Source: Pedobacter sp. BAL39
Lineage (GTDB): Bacteria > Bacteroidota > Bacteroidia > Sphingobacteriales > Sphingobacteriaceae
Reading direction: 5' to 3'
Assembly (NCBI RefSeq): GCF_000170795.1
Contig: NZ_ABCM01000011.1
Location: 62,001 to 126,000 of the forward strand
Length of the DNA stretch: 64,000 nucleotides
This document shows, one piece after another, positions 35,311 through 44,430 of this stretch. The notes under the pieces were generated by a model, which had not been told where the DNA came from, searched no databases, and saw only the letters and a program-made list of their open reading frames with translations. The translations under genes and the position numbers were made by a program. Position 1 is the first letter of the stretch; the number at the start of each line of letters is the position of its first letter.

Positions 35311-36141
35311 CTACACACACAGTTCGATATGTTGTGAGGCCACCTCAGCGCCAAAAAAGATAGAGGCCTGCTGATCAAAAACCGAAGTATCTCCGGAAGT
35401 AAAAAAGCGCATCTCCCGATCCCGGGCAAGACGGTCCTTCATCTCAGGATGGCGCTCCAGGTAATCCACCAGGCTATCTGCAACAATCTCTCCCTGCCCC
35501 AGCAGCGCTACCTTTTCGGGCAGCAGGGCCCGCAGTTTGGGGATGAGCAAAGGATAATGCGTGCAGGCCAGCAGGATGCAGTCTATCGCATCATCTTTGG
35601 CCAGCAGCTGGCCGAGGTACTTCTTCAGGAAATAATCAGCCCCCTCATGAATGTGTTCATTGTTTTCAATCAAGGGCACCCACAGCGGACAGCTCTGCTG
35701 CAGCACCTTAATCTCCGGGAAAAACTTAGCCACTTCAATCAGGTAAGATTCCGACTTTACTGTACCCCGGGTGCCCATGACGCCAATCGTTCTGCTGTTG
35801 CTGTAATTTCCCACCACCTCTGCTGTAGGACGGATCACACCAAGCACCCTGCGGTCAGGATATTTGAAGGGCAGCACTTTTTGCTGAATACTGCGCAAGG
35901 CCTTTGCCGAGGCCGTATTACAGGCAAGGATCACCAGAGGACATCCCTGGCCAAAGAGCCATTCCACACACTCCAGCGTATAGCGGTACACCGTCTCAAA
36001 GGAGCGGTCGCCATAGGGCGCCCTGGAGTTGTCGCCCAGATAAATATAATTGTACTGAGGCAGCTTTTGTGCGATGGACTTAAATACCGTCAAACCGCCG
36101 AAACCGGAATCAAAAATGCCTATGGACTGTGAAATGTTCAT
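35311..36141 (-). CDS. murI: glutamate racemase
   Basis: The 276-residue product starts MNISQSIGIFDSGFGGLTV and contains the racemase cysteine pair: ACNTASAKA (about residue 75) and LACTHYPLL (about 190), in the Asp/Glu racemase fold. It makes D-glutamate for peptidoglycan. It lies at the end of the envelope cluster, but a terminator (36145-36179) separates it from the upstream Skp gene, so it may have its own promoter or rely on readthrough. Confidence 0.95.
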   Translation of the reverse strand: MNISQSIGIFDSGFGGLTVFKSIAQKLPQYNYIYLGDNSRAPYGDRSFETVYRYTLECVEWLFGQGCPLVILACNTASAKALRSIQQKVLPFKYPDRRVLGVIRPTAEVVGNYSNSRTIGVMGTRGTVKSESYLIEVAKFFPEIKVLQQSCPLWVPLIENNEHIHEGADYFLKKYLGQLLAKDDAIDCILLACTHYPLLIPKLRALLPEKVALLGQGEIVADSLVDYLERHPEMKDRLARDREMRFFTSGDTSVFDQQASIFFGAEVASQHIELCV

Positions 36142-36144
36142 GAT

Positions 36145-36179
36145 AAAAAAACGGGATGGCGTATCGTAACACCATCCCG
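36145..36179 (-). terminator. intrinsic terminator after the second OmpH/Skp gene
   Basis: An 8-bp perfect stem (36152-36159 with 36172-36179, 12-nt loop) is followed on the minus strand by seven T. It sits between the Skp stop at 36202 and the murI ATG at 36141. Confidence 0.8.
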
Positions 36180-36201
36180 CAATTTAATATTTTAATTCTA
36201 A

Positions 36202-36759
36202 TTATTTCTTAGGGGCTGCTGCTGTAGCAGAGATACCCAATTTAGCTTTCACTGTTGCGGTGATGTCATCACCACCTTCCCAGTATACCAAAGCCTGATT
36301 TGCAGTATCAAAAACGTAAGCAAATCCTTTTTCTTTAGAAACAGCTTTGATGGCTGCATCAGCTTTCACCTGAATTGGGTTGAACAGCTCAGCATTTTTA
36401 GCTTCCATTTCCTGTTGTGCTTTAGCCCTTGCATCTTCGATACGTTTCTGCAGGTCCTGAAGTTCAACACCTGCGGCCTGTAGTTCTTTACCTACTACTT
36501 CTTTGTTGGCTTCACTCATTGTTTTTTGTTTCGCTTCAGCTGCCTGTAGCTTCACCTGATACTCGGAGATCATTTTCTCGATATCAGCCTGTTTCGTTTT
36601 CCCGAATGCCTCTAGTTTGGTTCTCGCATCTTTAACTTCTGGCATCGCTTCAATAATTTCTGCAGAGTTCAGGTGTGCGAATTTCTGTTGTGCATTTGCA
36701 ATGTTTGCAGTAAACAATAAGCCCGCTGCTACAAAAAATGCGTTAATTAACTTTCTCAT
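36202..36759 (-). CDS. OmpH/Skp-family periplasmic chaperone (second copy)
   Basis: The 185-residue product has a signal peptide ending NIANAQQKF and the Skp pattern: FAHLNSAEIIEAMPEVK near the start, then long charged helices (QAAEAKQKTMSEANKEVVGKELQ), and a C-terminal FAYVFDTANQALVYWEGG strand pair. Skp trimers hold unfolded outer-membrane proteins between SecYEG and the Bam complex. This is the second Skp gene after bamA, the usual Bacteroidota arrangement. The last ~15 residues are Ala/Lys-rich. Confidence 0.92.
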   Translation of the reverse strand: MRKLINAFFVAAGLLFTANIANAQQKFAHLNSAEIIEAMPEVKDARTKLEAFGKTKQADIEKMISEYQVKLQAAEAKQKTMSEANKEVVGKELQAAGVELQDLQKRIEDARAKAQQEMEAKNAELFNPIQVKADAAIKAVSKEKGFAYVFDTANQALVYWEGGDDITATVKAKLGISATAAAPKK

Positions 36760-36803
36760 CTCTAATTGTCTTATTAATTGTTTTTACTTATTTGTGTGTT
36801 TGT

Positions 36804-37334
36804 CTATTTTACTAAAGTACCTGGTTTGTAGCCAAGCTGTTTGATCACATCGTTGCTCACATCATAATTGCTGCTGGCATAGATCATCATTGTTGCTTCA
36901 CTGCTTTTGTCGAAGATGAAGTCAAGATACTTCGCTTTGGCCACATCAGCAATTACTTTTGTCACTTTATCCTGAATCGGGTTCAGCAGTTTGGTGCGCG
37001 ACTGGAACAGTTCTCCGTCCGGACCAAAAATGCGGCGTTGAAAATCTTTCGCTTCTTTTTCCTTTTCAATGATATCGTTCTCTCTGCGTTTGCGCATGTC
37101 TTCAGTCAGCAATACCTGATCTGCCTGATACGCTTTATACATTTTGTCGATCTCGACAAAATTGTTGTCTACCTGTCCCTGCCATTGTTCCGACAATACG
37201 TTCAGCTGGCTTAATGCAGATTTGTATTCCGGCAGATGTTTCAGGATATATTCGGTATCCACATAGGCAAACTTCTGTGCGAAAGCGCCCATGCAGGTGA
37301 ACATCAAAAAGCAGATTAAAATATATTTCTTCAT
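36804..37334 (-). CDS. OmpH/Skp-family periplasmic chaperone (first copy)
   Basis: The 176-residue product from ATG 37334 has a signal peptide (FLMFTCMGAFAQ) and the Skp start QKFAYVDTEYILKHLPEYK. Charged helices (KRRENDIIEKEKEAKDFQR) follow, then a C-terminal KYLDFIFDKSSEATMMIYA strand. A TTG three codons upstream (37343) is in frame but is less likely. It follows bamA by 11 bp, so it belongs to the same transcript. Both copies share the role of guarding outer-membrane proteins for BamA. Confidence 0.92.
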   Translation of the reverse strand: MKKYILICFLMFTCMGAFAQKFAYVDTEYILKHLPEYKSALSQLNVLSEQWQGQVDNNFVEIDKMYKAYQADQVLLTEDMRKRRENDIIEKEKEAKDFQRRIFGPDGELFQSRTKLLNPIQDKVTKVIADVAKAKYLDFIFDKSSEATMMIYASSNYDVSNDVIKQLGYKPGTLVK

Positions 37335-37345
37335 ATTCTTCAAAA

Positions 37346-39886
37346 TTAAAATCCTCCGAGCTGCTGTGCAATACTGAAGGTGAAGGACTGTTTACCACCA
37401 TCCGTAACACCTGGAATCTTATCAAACGGAATACCGTAATCGATTCCCAGCAATCCAAATATCGGTAAAAATATCTTGGCACCAAAACCAGCAGACCTTC
37501 TTACGTTAAAAGGATTGAATTCAGAGAAGTTGTTCCAGGTATTACCACCCTCAGCGAAGGCAACGAGGAAGGCCGTGGCCGACTGGCTCGCAATCACCGG
37601 GTATCTCAATTCCACCACGTACTTACTAAAGATCGGGCTACCGGACTGCTGTGCGATCTGCACGTTAGATCCATCAGGAATTACCGAGTTGTTGGCATAA
37701 CCACGCATCGCGATCAGCTCTGAACCCTGCAGGAAGTCAAAGCCCTGCATACCATCACCCCCCAGTTTGAAACGCTCGAAGGCAGGATCACCAACCGCTT
37801 TGTTATACGACCCCAGGAATCCGAACTGTGCCTGTGCTTTTACGACAAACTTACCAGCAAGTTTGTGGAACCATTGTCCCTCAAATTTCCATTTGTGGTA
37901 CTCTGTAAATTTATAGAACTCTTTATCAGAAGCGGTCTCATAATTGGTTTTGTTCAGCAGGGAATACGGAGGTGTTGCCTGGATCGTAAACCTGAAGTAA
38001 GAACCACCAACAGGGAAAATTGGGGAGTCCCTGGAATCCCTGCTCAGCTCCTGTGATAAGCTGATGTTATATGAGGTACCCGTATTGAATTTATACCCCG
38101 GATAGTTGTTCAGTATGTACTGCTGGAAGCTCACTGCATGTGTCAGCTGGAAGTAGTTGTCCGGGAACTTCAACATACGACCCAGACTTACAGTTACCCC
38201 GTTTAACCTGATGCGCTGCTGATTGATGTTGTCATCTTTATAACCATTCGACTGCAATGACGTGAAGGCACTCACCCCGAAGCTGACTGGTTTTTTACCA
38301 CCCAACCATGGCTCCGAGAAGGAGAAGCTGTAAGACTGGTAGTATTTACCATTCGTCTGTCCACGTAAGCTCAGCTTCTGCCCGTCACCTTTAGGAAGCG
38401 GTTTGTAAGCCGTTCCGTTGAACAGGTTTTTCAATGAGAAGTTATTGAAAGTCAATCCGAGTGTACCGATGATGTTACCACCACCAAAACCACCAGAAAG
38501 CTCCACCTGATCCGAAGGTTTCTCTTCTACGGTGTATTCAATGTCTACTGTTCCATCTGCCGGGTTCGGTTTAGGCACAGGGTTCGTTTTCGACTCGTCA
38601 AAGTTACCCAGCTGGCCGATGTCACGCACGGTACGGATCAGCAATTCCTTAGAGAAGAACTCTCCCGGTTTTGTACGGATCGCACGACGTACCACACGGT
38701 CGTTGGTAATGGTGTTACCTTTTACTGTGATGCGGTTGTTCACATACTGAGGACCTTCATAAATGCGCATCTCTACGTCGATAGTATCCCCATAGATCCT
38801 TGTTTGTACCGGATCCACGTTGAACGTCAGGTAACCATCATTCAGATAAAGACTGGATACGTCATCACTACTTGCACTACCTCTCAATTTTTTCTCTAAT
38901 TTCTCTTCGCTGAAGACCTCTCCTTTTTCAATACCAAGCACACGCTCCAGGAAGTCCGCTTTATACTTGGCATTACCTACCCAGTTGATGTTACCCATGT
39001 AATATTTCGGCCCCTCAAAAAGGTCTATCTTGATGCCTACCGACTTATCATTGTACTGATAGATACTGTCTTTAAGGATGGTCGCATCGCGGTATCCCTT
39101 ATCCTGCATTTTCGCGACAAGCGTCTTTTTATCCTCATCATATTTCTCCTTGTTGAACTTTCCGGAACCGAAAATCTTATAGAAAGCCTGCTGATGCGTT
39201 TTCTTCAGGAACTTACGCAGTTTGGCCGCGCTGAAGTCCTGATTTCCCGTAAACTTGATCTCATGAACTTTCACCTTTCTGCCCTTGTCCACATTCACCT
39301 CCAGGATCACATTGTTCTCCTCATTAGGATCAGGTTTACTTTGGTAAGACACTGAGGTAAAGAAATATCCCTTCTCAAGCAAAAACTTTTTGATGGTCGA
39401 GGTTGTTGTATTGTACAAATTATCATTGATGATGGACTTGCCGGCTTTTCCGTTCAGTTTTTCGAGGATGTCGGTCCTTTGGGACTTGCTCACCCCTTTG
39501 ATGTCAAAAGAAGTCAGACGGGGGCGTTCCACCACCTGGATATCAAAATACACAGAGTCGTCAGTCAGTTTGGTGATGTCCAGCTGGATGTCATCAAACA
39601 GGCCCTGCTCCCATAACGTTTTGATGGCATTGGCAGTAGCTTCTCCAGGGAGCACGATGCGGTCTCCTTTAATCAGTTTGGAGAGGGTGATGATCACGTC
39701 TTTGTCAAGATATTTAGTCCCGGTCAGGGTAACATCAGCGATGGTATACTCTTTGGGGTTAAAATAATCCAGGTCCGTACCATTAACTTTTAATGAAGGA
39801 GTTGCGGGATTGGACTTGGGACGGATCTGTGCCATTGACGGTAAGCCGATCAATAACAATAATATGAGTTGATATATTCTTTTCAT
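37346..39886 (-). CDS. bamA: outer-membrane protein assembly factor BamA
   Basis: The 846-residue product has a signal peptide (LLLLIGLPSMAQ), then about five POTRA repeats (about 50-440; e.g. VKVHEIKFTGNQDFSAAKLRKFL, RITVKGNTITNDRVVRRAI), and a C-terminal beta-barrel with FFRFTIQATPPYS and the final QSFTFSIAQQLGGF strand. The barrel contains a VRxPxG-like loop in the FNVRRSAGFGAKIFLPIFG stretch. BamA folds and inserts outer-membrane proteins. It is 64 bp after uppS and 11 bp before the first Skp gene in a continuous minus-strand cluster. Confidence 0.95.
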   Translation of the reverse strand: MKRIYQLILLLLIGLPSMAQIRPKSNPATPSLKVNGTDLDYFNPKEYTIADVTLTGTKYLDKDVIITLSKLIKGDRIVLPGEATANAIKTLWEQGLFDDIQLDITKLTDDSVYFDIQVVERPRLTSFDIKGVSKSQRTDILEKLNGKAGKSIINDNLYNTTTSTIKKFLLEKGYFFTSVSYQSKPDPNEENNVILEVNVDKGRKVKVHEIKFTGNQDFSAAKLRKFLKKTHQQAFYKIFGSGKFNKEKYDEDKKTLVAKMQDKGYRDATILKDSIYQYNDKSVGIKIDLFEGPKYYMGNINWVGNAKYKADFLERVLGIEKGEVFSEEKLEKKLRGSASSDDVSSLYLNDGYLTFNVDPVQTRIYGDTIDVEMRIYEGPQYVNNRITVKGNTITNDRVVRRAIRTKPGEFFSKELLIRTVRDIGQLGNFDESKTNPVPKPNPADGTVDIEYTVEEKPSDQVELSGGFGGGNIIGTLGLTFNNFSLKNLFNGTAYKPLPKGDGQKLSLRGQTNGKYYQSYSFSFSEPWLGGKKPVSFGVSAFTSLQSNGYKDDNINQQRIRLNGVTVSLGRMLKFPDNYFQLTHAVSFQQYILNNYPGYKFNTGTSYNISLSQELSRDSRDSPIFPVGGSYFRFTIQATPPYSLLNKTNYETASDKEFYKFTEYHKWKFEGQWFHKLAGKFVVKAQAQFGFLGSYNKAVGDPAFERFKLGGDGMQGFDFLQGSELIAMRGYANNSVIPDGSNVQIAQQSGSPIFSKYVVELRYPVIASQSATAFLVAFAEGGNTWNNFSEFNPFNVRRSAGFGAKIFLPIFGLLGIDYGIPFDKIPGVTDGGKQSFTFSIAQQLGGF

Positions 39887-39949
39887 TTACAATCTAAAAA
39901 TCGATGCTAAGTTAATTTAAACACATGTTAAAAAGTGTTAAAAGTAAAA

Positions 39950-40690
39950 TTAGTTCAATTGTTCACTAATTTTACCGAAGCGGCGTTCGCGCTTTTGGTA
40001 GTCTACGATGGCCTCAAAAAGGTCTTCTCTTTTGAAGTCAGGCCAAAGGGTTTCGGTAAAATAAAGCTCTGTATAAGCCATCTGCCATAACAGGAAATTA
40101 CTCACCCGGTGTTCCCCGCTGGTCCTGATCATGAGCTCCGGATCAGGGATGTTTGTAGTGGTCAGCTGGCTGGCGAAGTTTTCTTCAGTAATCTCATCAA
40201 TATTGATTTCCTGATCTTTAACTTTTTTCGCCAGTTTCCTTGCGGCCTCCAGGATTTCCCATTTCGCACTATAGCTCAGCGCCAGGGTAAGCGTACATCT
40301 GGTATTGCCGGCAGTATTGTCCATTGCGCTTTTGAGGTCATCGATACACTTCTGCGGAAGTGAAGCAATGTCGCCGATGGCATTCAGTCTGATGTTGTTC
40401 TTGTTGAGTGTTGGTGTTTCCTGGTTGATGGTGGAGATGAGCAGTTCCATCAGCATGTTGACTTCTTCAGGAGGCCTATTCCAGTTTTCAGTGGAAAATG
40501 CATACACAGTAAGGTATTTAATGCCAATATCTGCACATCCTTCCACGATATCCTTTAATGATAACACACCGCTTTCATGGCCAAAATGTCTGAATTTACC
40601 TTGATTTTTTGCCCATCGACCATTGCCATCCATGATGATCGCAATGTGCTCCGGCAGCCGTGTTGTGTCAATTTGTTCTTTAAATCCCAT
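39950..40690 (-). CDS. uppS: undecaprenyl diphosphate synthase (cis-prenyltransferase)
   Basis: The 246-residue product has IAIIMDGNGRWAKNQGK (Asp-x-Asn-Gly-Arg active-site motif, about 18-25) and the late RTSGEHRVSNFLLWQ, AYTELYFTETLWPDF segments for isoprenoid binding. It extends farnesyl diphosphate with IPP to make the carrier lipid for peptidoglycan and other surface polymers. It lies 19 bp after the DUF6089 gene and 63 bp before bamA, inside the envelope cluster. Confidence 0.95.
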   Translation of the reverse strand: MGFKEQIDTTRLPEHIAIIMDGNGRWAKNQGKFRHFGHESGVLSLKDIVEGCADIGIKYLTVYAFSTENWNRPPEEVNMLMELLISTINQETPTLNKNNIRLNAIGDIASLPQKCIDDLKSAMDNTAGNTRCTLTLALSYSAKWEILEAARKLAKKVKDQEINIDEITEENFASQLTTTNIPDPELMIRTSGEHRVSNFLLWQMAYTELYFTETLWPDFKREDLFEAIVDYQKRERRFGKISEQLN

Positions 40691-40708
40691 TTATAAATGC
40701 AAATATGC

Positions 40709-41533
40709 TTAAAATGTATAACATTTTTGGGACACAAAGGTATAAGATATGCCAATACCTACAAACATATATGTATCTCTTTTTCTAAAATCGCCTCTTT
40801 GCCGCCCCGGAAGGCCATCAGCTGAGCCTGAGGGATTTGAAAGCAAGTTACGCGTAGCCCTCAATTGTATCGAATCGTCTGCCGGCCAGTTTGCCGGATC
40901 CGCATACCTGTTGCCTACATCATCCAGATAGTCAGTATAGGCAGTGCGGTAACCGATCTGGGAAAACAGGCCCCAGTTTTCTTTTAGCCGGACTTTAACC
41001 CCTGCCCCATAAGGAACCGTCAGTGCATAATTACGGTAAGGCTGCGGCTGCCCTTCGGTGCGGTAAAACCTAAGTCTGAAGGTTTCGGCACGCTCCGTTT
41101 CAGGGTTGACATAGGTTGCACGCGGACTAAAAAACACACCTCCAAGCCCGGTATACAGGTAAGGGGTGATGCGTTTTGTACCACCACCAGCAAAGTACTC
41201 CAGAAAGTTAAAGTCTACCTGCACCGTCACCTCGTTGAGTGCCGTGCTGAAGTTCAGTCCACGGTTGCGGAACTGCTCATTTTCTGAGTCCAGGTCGTCC
41301 CCTTTGATCTTGCCGAAGTTGTAATGCAAGCCTACCGCCCAGTAAGGGTCGAGGTTAAGCTTCACGAAAGCACCGGCGGCAATGCCACTGAGTTTAAAGT
41401 GATTGGTTTGATTGAGATCCCCGATGTAACCGGCTCCTCCCCCCATCAGCCCCAGCTCCAGGTTCTGCGCAGAGACATCCGCCCAAATGAAGGAAATGGC
41501 AAGAAGAGAGAAAATCCGTTGTTTGTATCCCAT
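40709..41533 (-). CDS. DUF6089-family outer-membrane beta-barrel-like protein
   Basis: The 274-residue product has a signal peptide (LLAISFIWADVSAQ) and a series of alternating strands: LMGGGAGYIGDLN, VGLHYNFGKIKGDD, YLYTGLGGVFFS, GAGVKVRLKENWGLFSQIGYR, ending MFVGIGISYTFVSQ. This matches what I know as DUF6089, a family seen in the Bacteroidota envelope cluster between nadK and uppS. The barrel-like strands and signal peptide suggest an outer-membrane or periplasmic location. Function is unproven. It starts 1 bp after the nadK stop and is 18 bp before uppS, so co-transcription is certain to look at. Confidence 0.8.
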   Translation of the reverse strand: MGYKQRIFSLLAISFIWADVSAQNLELGLMGGGAGYIGDLNQTNHFKLSGIAAGAFVKLNLDPYWAVGLHYNFGKIKGDDLDSENEQFRNRGLNFSTALNEVTVQVDFNFLEYFAGGGTKRITPYLYTGLGGVFFSPRATYVNPETERAETFRLRFYRTEGQPQPYRNYALTVPYGAGVKVRLKENWGLFSQIGYRTAYTDYLDDVGNRYADPANWPADDSIQLRATRNLLSNPSGSADGLPGRQRGDFRKRDTYMFVGIGISYTFVSQKCYTF

Positions 41534-41534
41534 T

Positions 41535-42416
41535 TTAATAGTTCCGGGTATCTATACCCCACAGTAATTTATTCCTTAACGTCTTCAGGTAGCTTTCGTT
41601 ATTGAGCCTGATCAAATTTACATGAAAACCTGCTTTGTTTAAAGTTATTTTTACTGAGCGGTCTACCGTCTCCGTTCTGGAGTCGCAGGAAACCAGGAAT
41701 TTCGCACTCCTTGCCTCCACCTCAAAGGTCAGCGACACATCGTCAGGGATGATCACAGGGCGTACATTCAGGTTGTGCGGCGCAATGGGGGTGATCACAA
41801 AATTCTGGGAACTAGGAAAGATGATGGGACCGCCGCAGCTCAGCGAATATGCTGTAGAACCAGTAGGCGTGGCAATGATCAGCCCATCCGCCCAGTAGGA
41901 ATTCACAAACTCATCATTCATATAGGCATGGATAATCATCATCGCTGACTTATCCCTCCTGTGGATGGTGATGTCATTCAAAGCGAAGTTCTCTTCTCCA
42001 AAAAGGTGGTGTTTAGATTCCAGGCTCAGCAGCGAACGCTTGTCGAGGGAAAACTCCTTATTTTGAAGGGCCACAATGGCCTTTCTGATTTCATCTTTGT
42101 TGATGCTGGCCAGGAAACCCAGCCTGCCGAAATTGATCCCGATGACAGGGATTCCGGAGTCCCGGATAAGCGATAGCGTATCGAGCAGCGTCCCATCACC
42201 ACCAAGGCTGATGAGTACATCCGCCTGCCCTACCAGACCTGCGTGGTCAGTAAAGCCGGCAACTCCTTCCGGAAGTTTAATTTTATCATTTATAAAATCA
42301 AGGTATTCCTGATAAACAAGAATGGGAATATTGAGGTCGCCAAGCGCATCAAACACCTCCTGTACATGAGGTAAGACACTGTTGTTGAATGCTCTACCGT
42401 AAATTGCAGTTCTCAT
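41535..42416 (-). CDS. nadK: NAD kinase
   Basis: The 293-residue product carries the NAD-kinase GGDGTLLDT motif (about residue 74-82), NDITIHRRDKSAMM and ADGLIIATPTGSTAYSLSCGGPI, which form the nucleotide sites. It phosphorylates NAD to NADP in the cytoplasm. It is ten bases after the CBS gene and one base from the next gene start, so it lies in the middle of the cluster. Confidence 0.95.
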   Translation of the reverse strand: MRTAIYGRAFNNSVLPHVQEVFDALGDLNIPILVYQEYLDFINDKIKLPEGVAGFTDHAGLVGQADVLISLGGDGTLLDTLSLIRDSGIPVIGINFGRLGFLASINKDEIRKAIVALQNKEFSLDKRSLLSLESKHHLFGEENFALNDITIHRRDKSAMMIIHAYMNDEFVNSYWADGLIIATPTGSTAYSLSCGGPIIFPSSQNFVITPIAPHNLNVRPVIIPDDVSLTFEVEARSAKFLVSCDSRTETVDRSVKITLNKAGFHVNLIRLNNESYLKTLRNKLLWGIDTRNY

Positions 42417-42425
42417 TTATTGGGA

Positions 42426-43088
42426 TTAGACGTTTAGATAATTCATAAATGAATTATATCTGTCTTCGGTGCCATTGTCAGAAATGGTGCTGTTAAACAC
42501 AGCTTTCACCTGGTAGTTGTACCGCTCAAAAGAAGCGATGATACCCGACAGTTCGGTTTTATTGATTTTAAGGGTAATTTCGATCTTCGTAGAGTCAGGA
42601 AATGATTGTACGTAAGACGAGAGGATTTGCGCATTGTCCGCTTCCACAATCTGCGCCATGTGTGCCAGGCTGTTGTTGCGGTTGCTGATTTCCAGCACGA
42701 TGATCCCTCCAGGTTCTTTAACCGCATAAATATCGGCCGTATATTCCAGAAGGCTGTTTACAGTAATCAGTCCGAGGTAATTCTTTTTATAATCCAACAC
42801 CGGTACAATCGACAGCTGCAGCTGGTTAAACAGCCTGATGATGTCGTATACGTGAGCATCTTCATAGACAAAAGGGTTCAGGATGGATAAGGGCAGGCTG
42901 CTGATTTCCTGATCTGCCGACCGGACTTCAATCAGTTCTTCTTCAGCCAGGAGGCCCAGGAAAAGGTTGTCATTAACGATGGGCAGGTGAAACAATTTGA
43001 ACTCAGTCATCCTTTCCAAAGCCTTCTGTACAGTGTCAGAGGTTTTCAGTGCGGGGATGACGTTCGATATGAGTTCAGATGCAAACAT
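42426..43088 (-). CDS. CBS-domain protein with C-terminal ACT-like domain
   Basis: The 220-residue product has two CBS repeats (about 8-62, with IVNDNLFLGLLAEEEL; and about 77-130, with VLDYKKNYLGLITVNSLLEY). A C-terminal domain (GGIIVLEISNRNNSLAHMAQIVEA) reads like an ACT-type ligand-binding fold. CBS pairs bind adenine nucleotides. It is a cytoplasmic sensor-type protein, partner unknown. Its ATG overlaps the stop of the alpha/beta hydrolase by one base (TAATG-type overlap), so the two are coupled. Confidence 0.85.
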   Translation of the reverse strand: MFASELISNVIPALKTSDTVQKALERMTEFKLFHLPIVNDNLFLGLLAEEELIEVRSADQEISSLPLSILNPFVYEDAHVYDIIRLFNQLQLSIVPVLDYKKNYLGLITVNSLLEYTADIYAVKEPGGIIVLEISNRNNSLAHMAQIVEADNAQILSSYVQSFPDSTKIEITLKINKTELSGIIASFERYNYQVKAVFNSTISDNGTEDRYNSFMNYLNV

Positions 43089-43852
43089 TATTTCAGTAAT
43101 ATTCTATTTAAAAATTTCTCCAGGTATTCATTAAATTCTACCGGGCGCTCCATCATCGGGGCGTGCCCACATTGATCTACCCAGTTCAATTCAGAATTGG
43201 GAAGCAACTCATGAAACTCATCAGCCACATCCGGTGGTGTTACCTTATCCTGTTTTCCCCAGATCAAAGACACGGGGATGGTAATCTTGGACAGGTCTTT
43301 GGACATGTTGTGCCTGATTGCCGACTTGGCCAATGCCAGGATGCGGATCACGCGTGAGCGGTCATTCACAGTTTTAAACACATCATCCACCAGTTCTTTG
43401 GTGGCTGTTGCAGGATCGTAGAAGGTAAATGCAACCTTCTCACGAATATACTCGTAATTTTCACGTTTCGGAAAGGAACCGCCAAAAGCATTCTCGTATA
43501 AACCAGAGCTGCCCGTCAGCACCAATGCCTTTACATGTTCCTGATGCGCTACAGTAAATACCAGGCCAACGTGCCCTCCCAGTGAATTTCCGATCAGCAC
43601 TACCTGGCCCAGCTTCTTAAATTTGAGGAATTTGTTAATGTATTTCGATAAACTCTTTACACCTAAGGTCAGGATCGGCAATTCATAAATCGGGAGTATA
43701 GGAACCAACACATTATAGTTGGCTTTGAAATGATCAATCGTGGCTTCCCAGTTGCTCAATTCGCCCATTAAACCATGAAGTAATACCAGGGTCTCACCTT
43801 TTCCAGCTTCTATATATTTAAACCCATCTTCTTCTATTACTTCGTATTTCAT
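43088..43852 (-). CDS. alpha/beta hydrolase
   Basis: The 254-residue product has the alpha/beta-hydrolase fold marks: the oxyanion-strand VLLHGLMGELSNWE, the nucleophile elbow GNSLGGHVGL (Ser in GxSxG, about residue 93), and the catalytic His in QCGHAPMMERPVEF near the C-terminus. It starts the envelope-cluster run upstream of the CBS gene. The substrate is unknown. It has no signal peptide, so it is cytoplasmic. Confidence 0.88.
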   Translation of the reverse strand: MKYEVIEEDGFKYIEAGKGETLVLLHGLMGELSNWEATIDHFKANYNVLVPILPIYELPILTLGVKSLSKYINKFLKFKKLGQVVLIGNSLGGHVGLVFTVAHQEHVKALVLTGSSGLYENAFGGSFPKRENYEYIREKVAFTFYDPATATKELVDDVFKTVNDRSRVIRILALAKSAIRHNMSKDLSKITIPVSLIWGKQDKVTPPDVADEFHELLPNSELNWVDQCGHAPMMERPVEFNEYLEKFLNRILLK

Positions 43853-43965
43853 ATTAAGTGTTAAGTAAGGTAATGCTACTAAGTTAGTAGAGTAAATTAA
43901 AATTAATGTAATTTAAAACATAATTTTTCGAACGTAGGTTTAAACACACAAATAATCAGCACATT

Positions 43966-44412
43966 CTATGCCAATTGCGTCTTCACCACTTCGGCAATCA
44001 GTTTACCATCTGCCTTTCCGGCAAGTTCCTTATTTGCAAGTCCCATTACCTTTCCCATGTCCTTCACAGAGGAAGCACCAGAATCGGCGATAATCTTGGT
44101 CACTACTTTTTCAATCTCTGTCTTGTCCAGCTGCTGTGGCATGAAACCGCTGATCACCTCAATCTCTTCTTCTTCCACGGTACTCAGGTCTTCACGGCCT
44201 TGTTGTTTATAGATGTCGGCCGACTCCTTACGCTGTTTCACCAGCTTCTGCAGGATTTTCAATTCGGTTTCTTCTGTAATTTCTTCTGTCGAACCTTTTT
44301 CAGTTTTTGCCAGTAACAAAGCGGCTTTGATCGCTCTTAAGCCCCTCAACTGCACCGCATTTTTTGCGAGCATTGCTTTTTTGATCTCCTGATCTATCGT
44401 AGTTGATATCAT
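43966..44412 (-). CDS. GatB/YqeY-domain protein
   Basis: The 148-residue product is entirely helical and matches the GatB/YqeY family. Visible features include KAMLAKNAVQLRGLRAIKAALLLAKTEKG at the start, LVKQRKESADIYKQQGREDL, and the C-terminal MGLANKELAGKADGKLIAEVVKTQL, the conserved small-helix signature. The stand-alone family is thought to relate to tRNA or glutamine-tRNA metabolism, but its function is not settled. It is 18 bp after the SDR gene on the same strand. Confidence 0.85.
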   Translation of the reverse strand: MISTTIDQEIKKAMLAKNAVQLRGLRAIKAALLLAKTEKGSTEEITEETELKILQKLVKQRKESADIYKQQGREDLSTVEEEEIEVISGFMPQQLDKTEIEKVVTKIIADSGASSVKDMGKVMGLANKELAGKADGKLIAEVVKTQLA

Positions 44413-44430
44413 TATATTTTCAGCTTTGAA

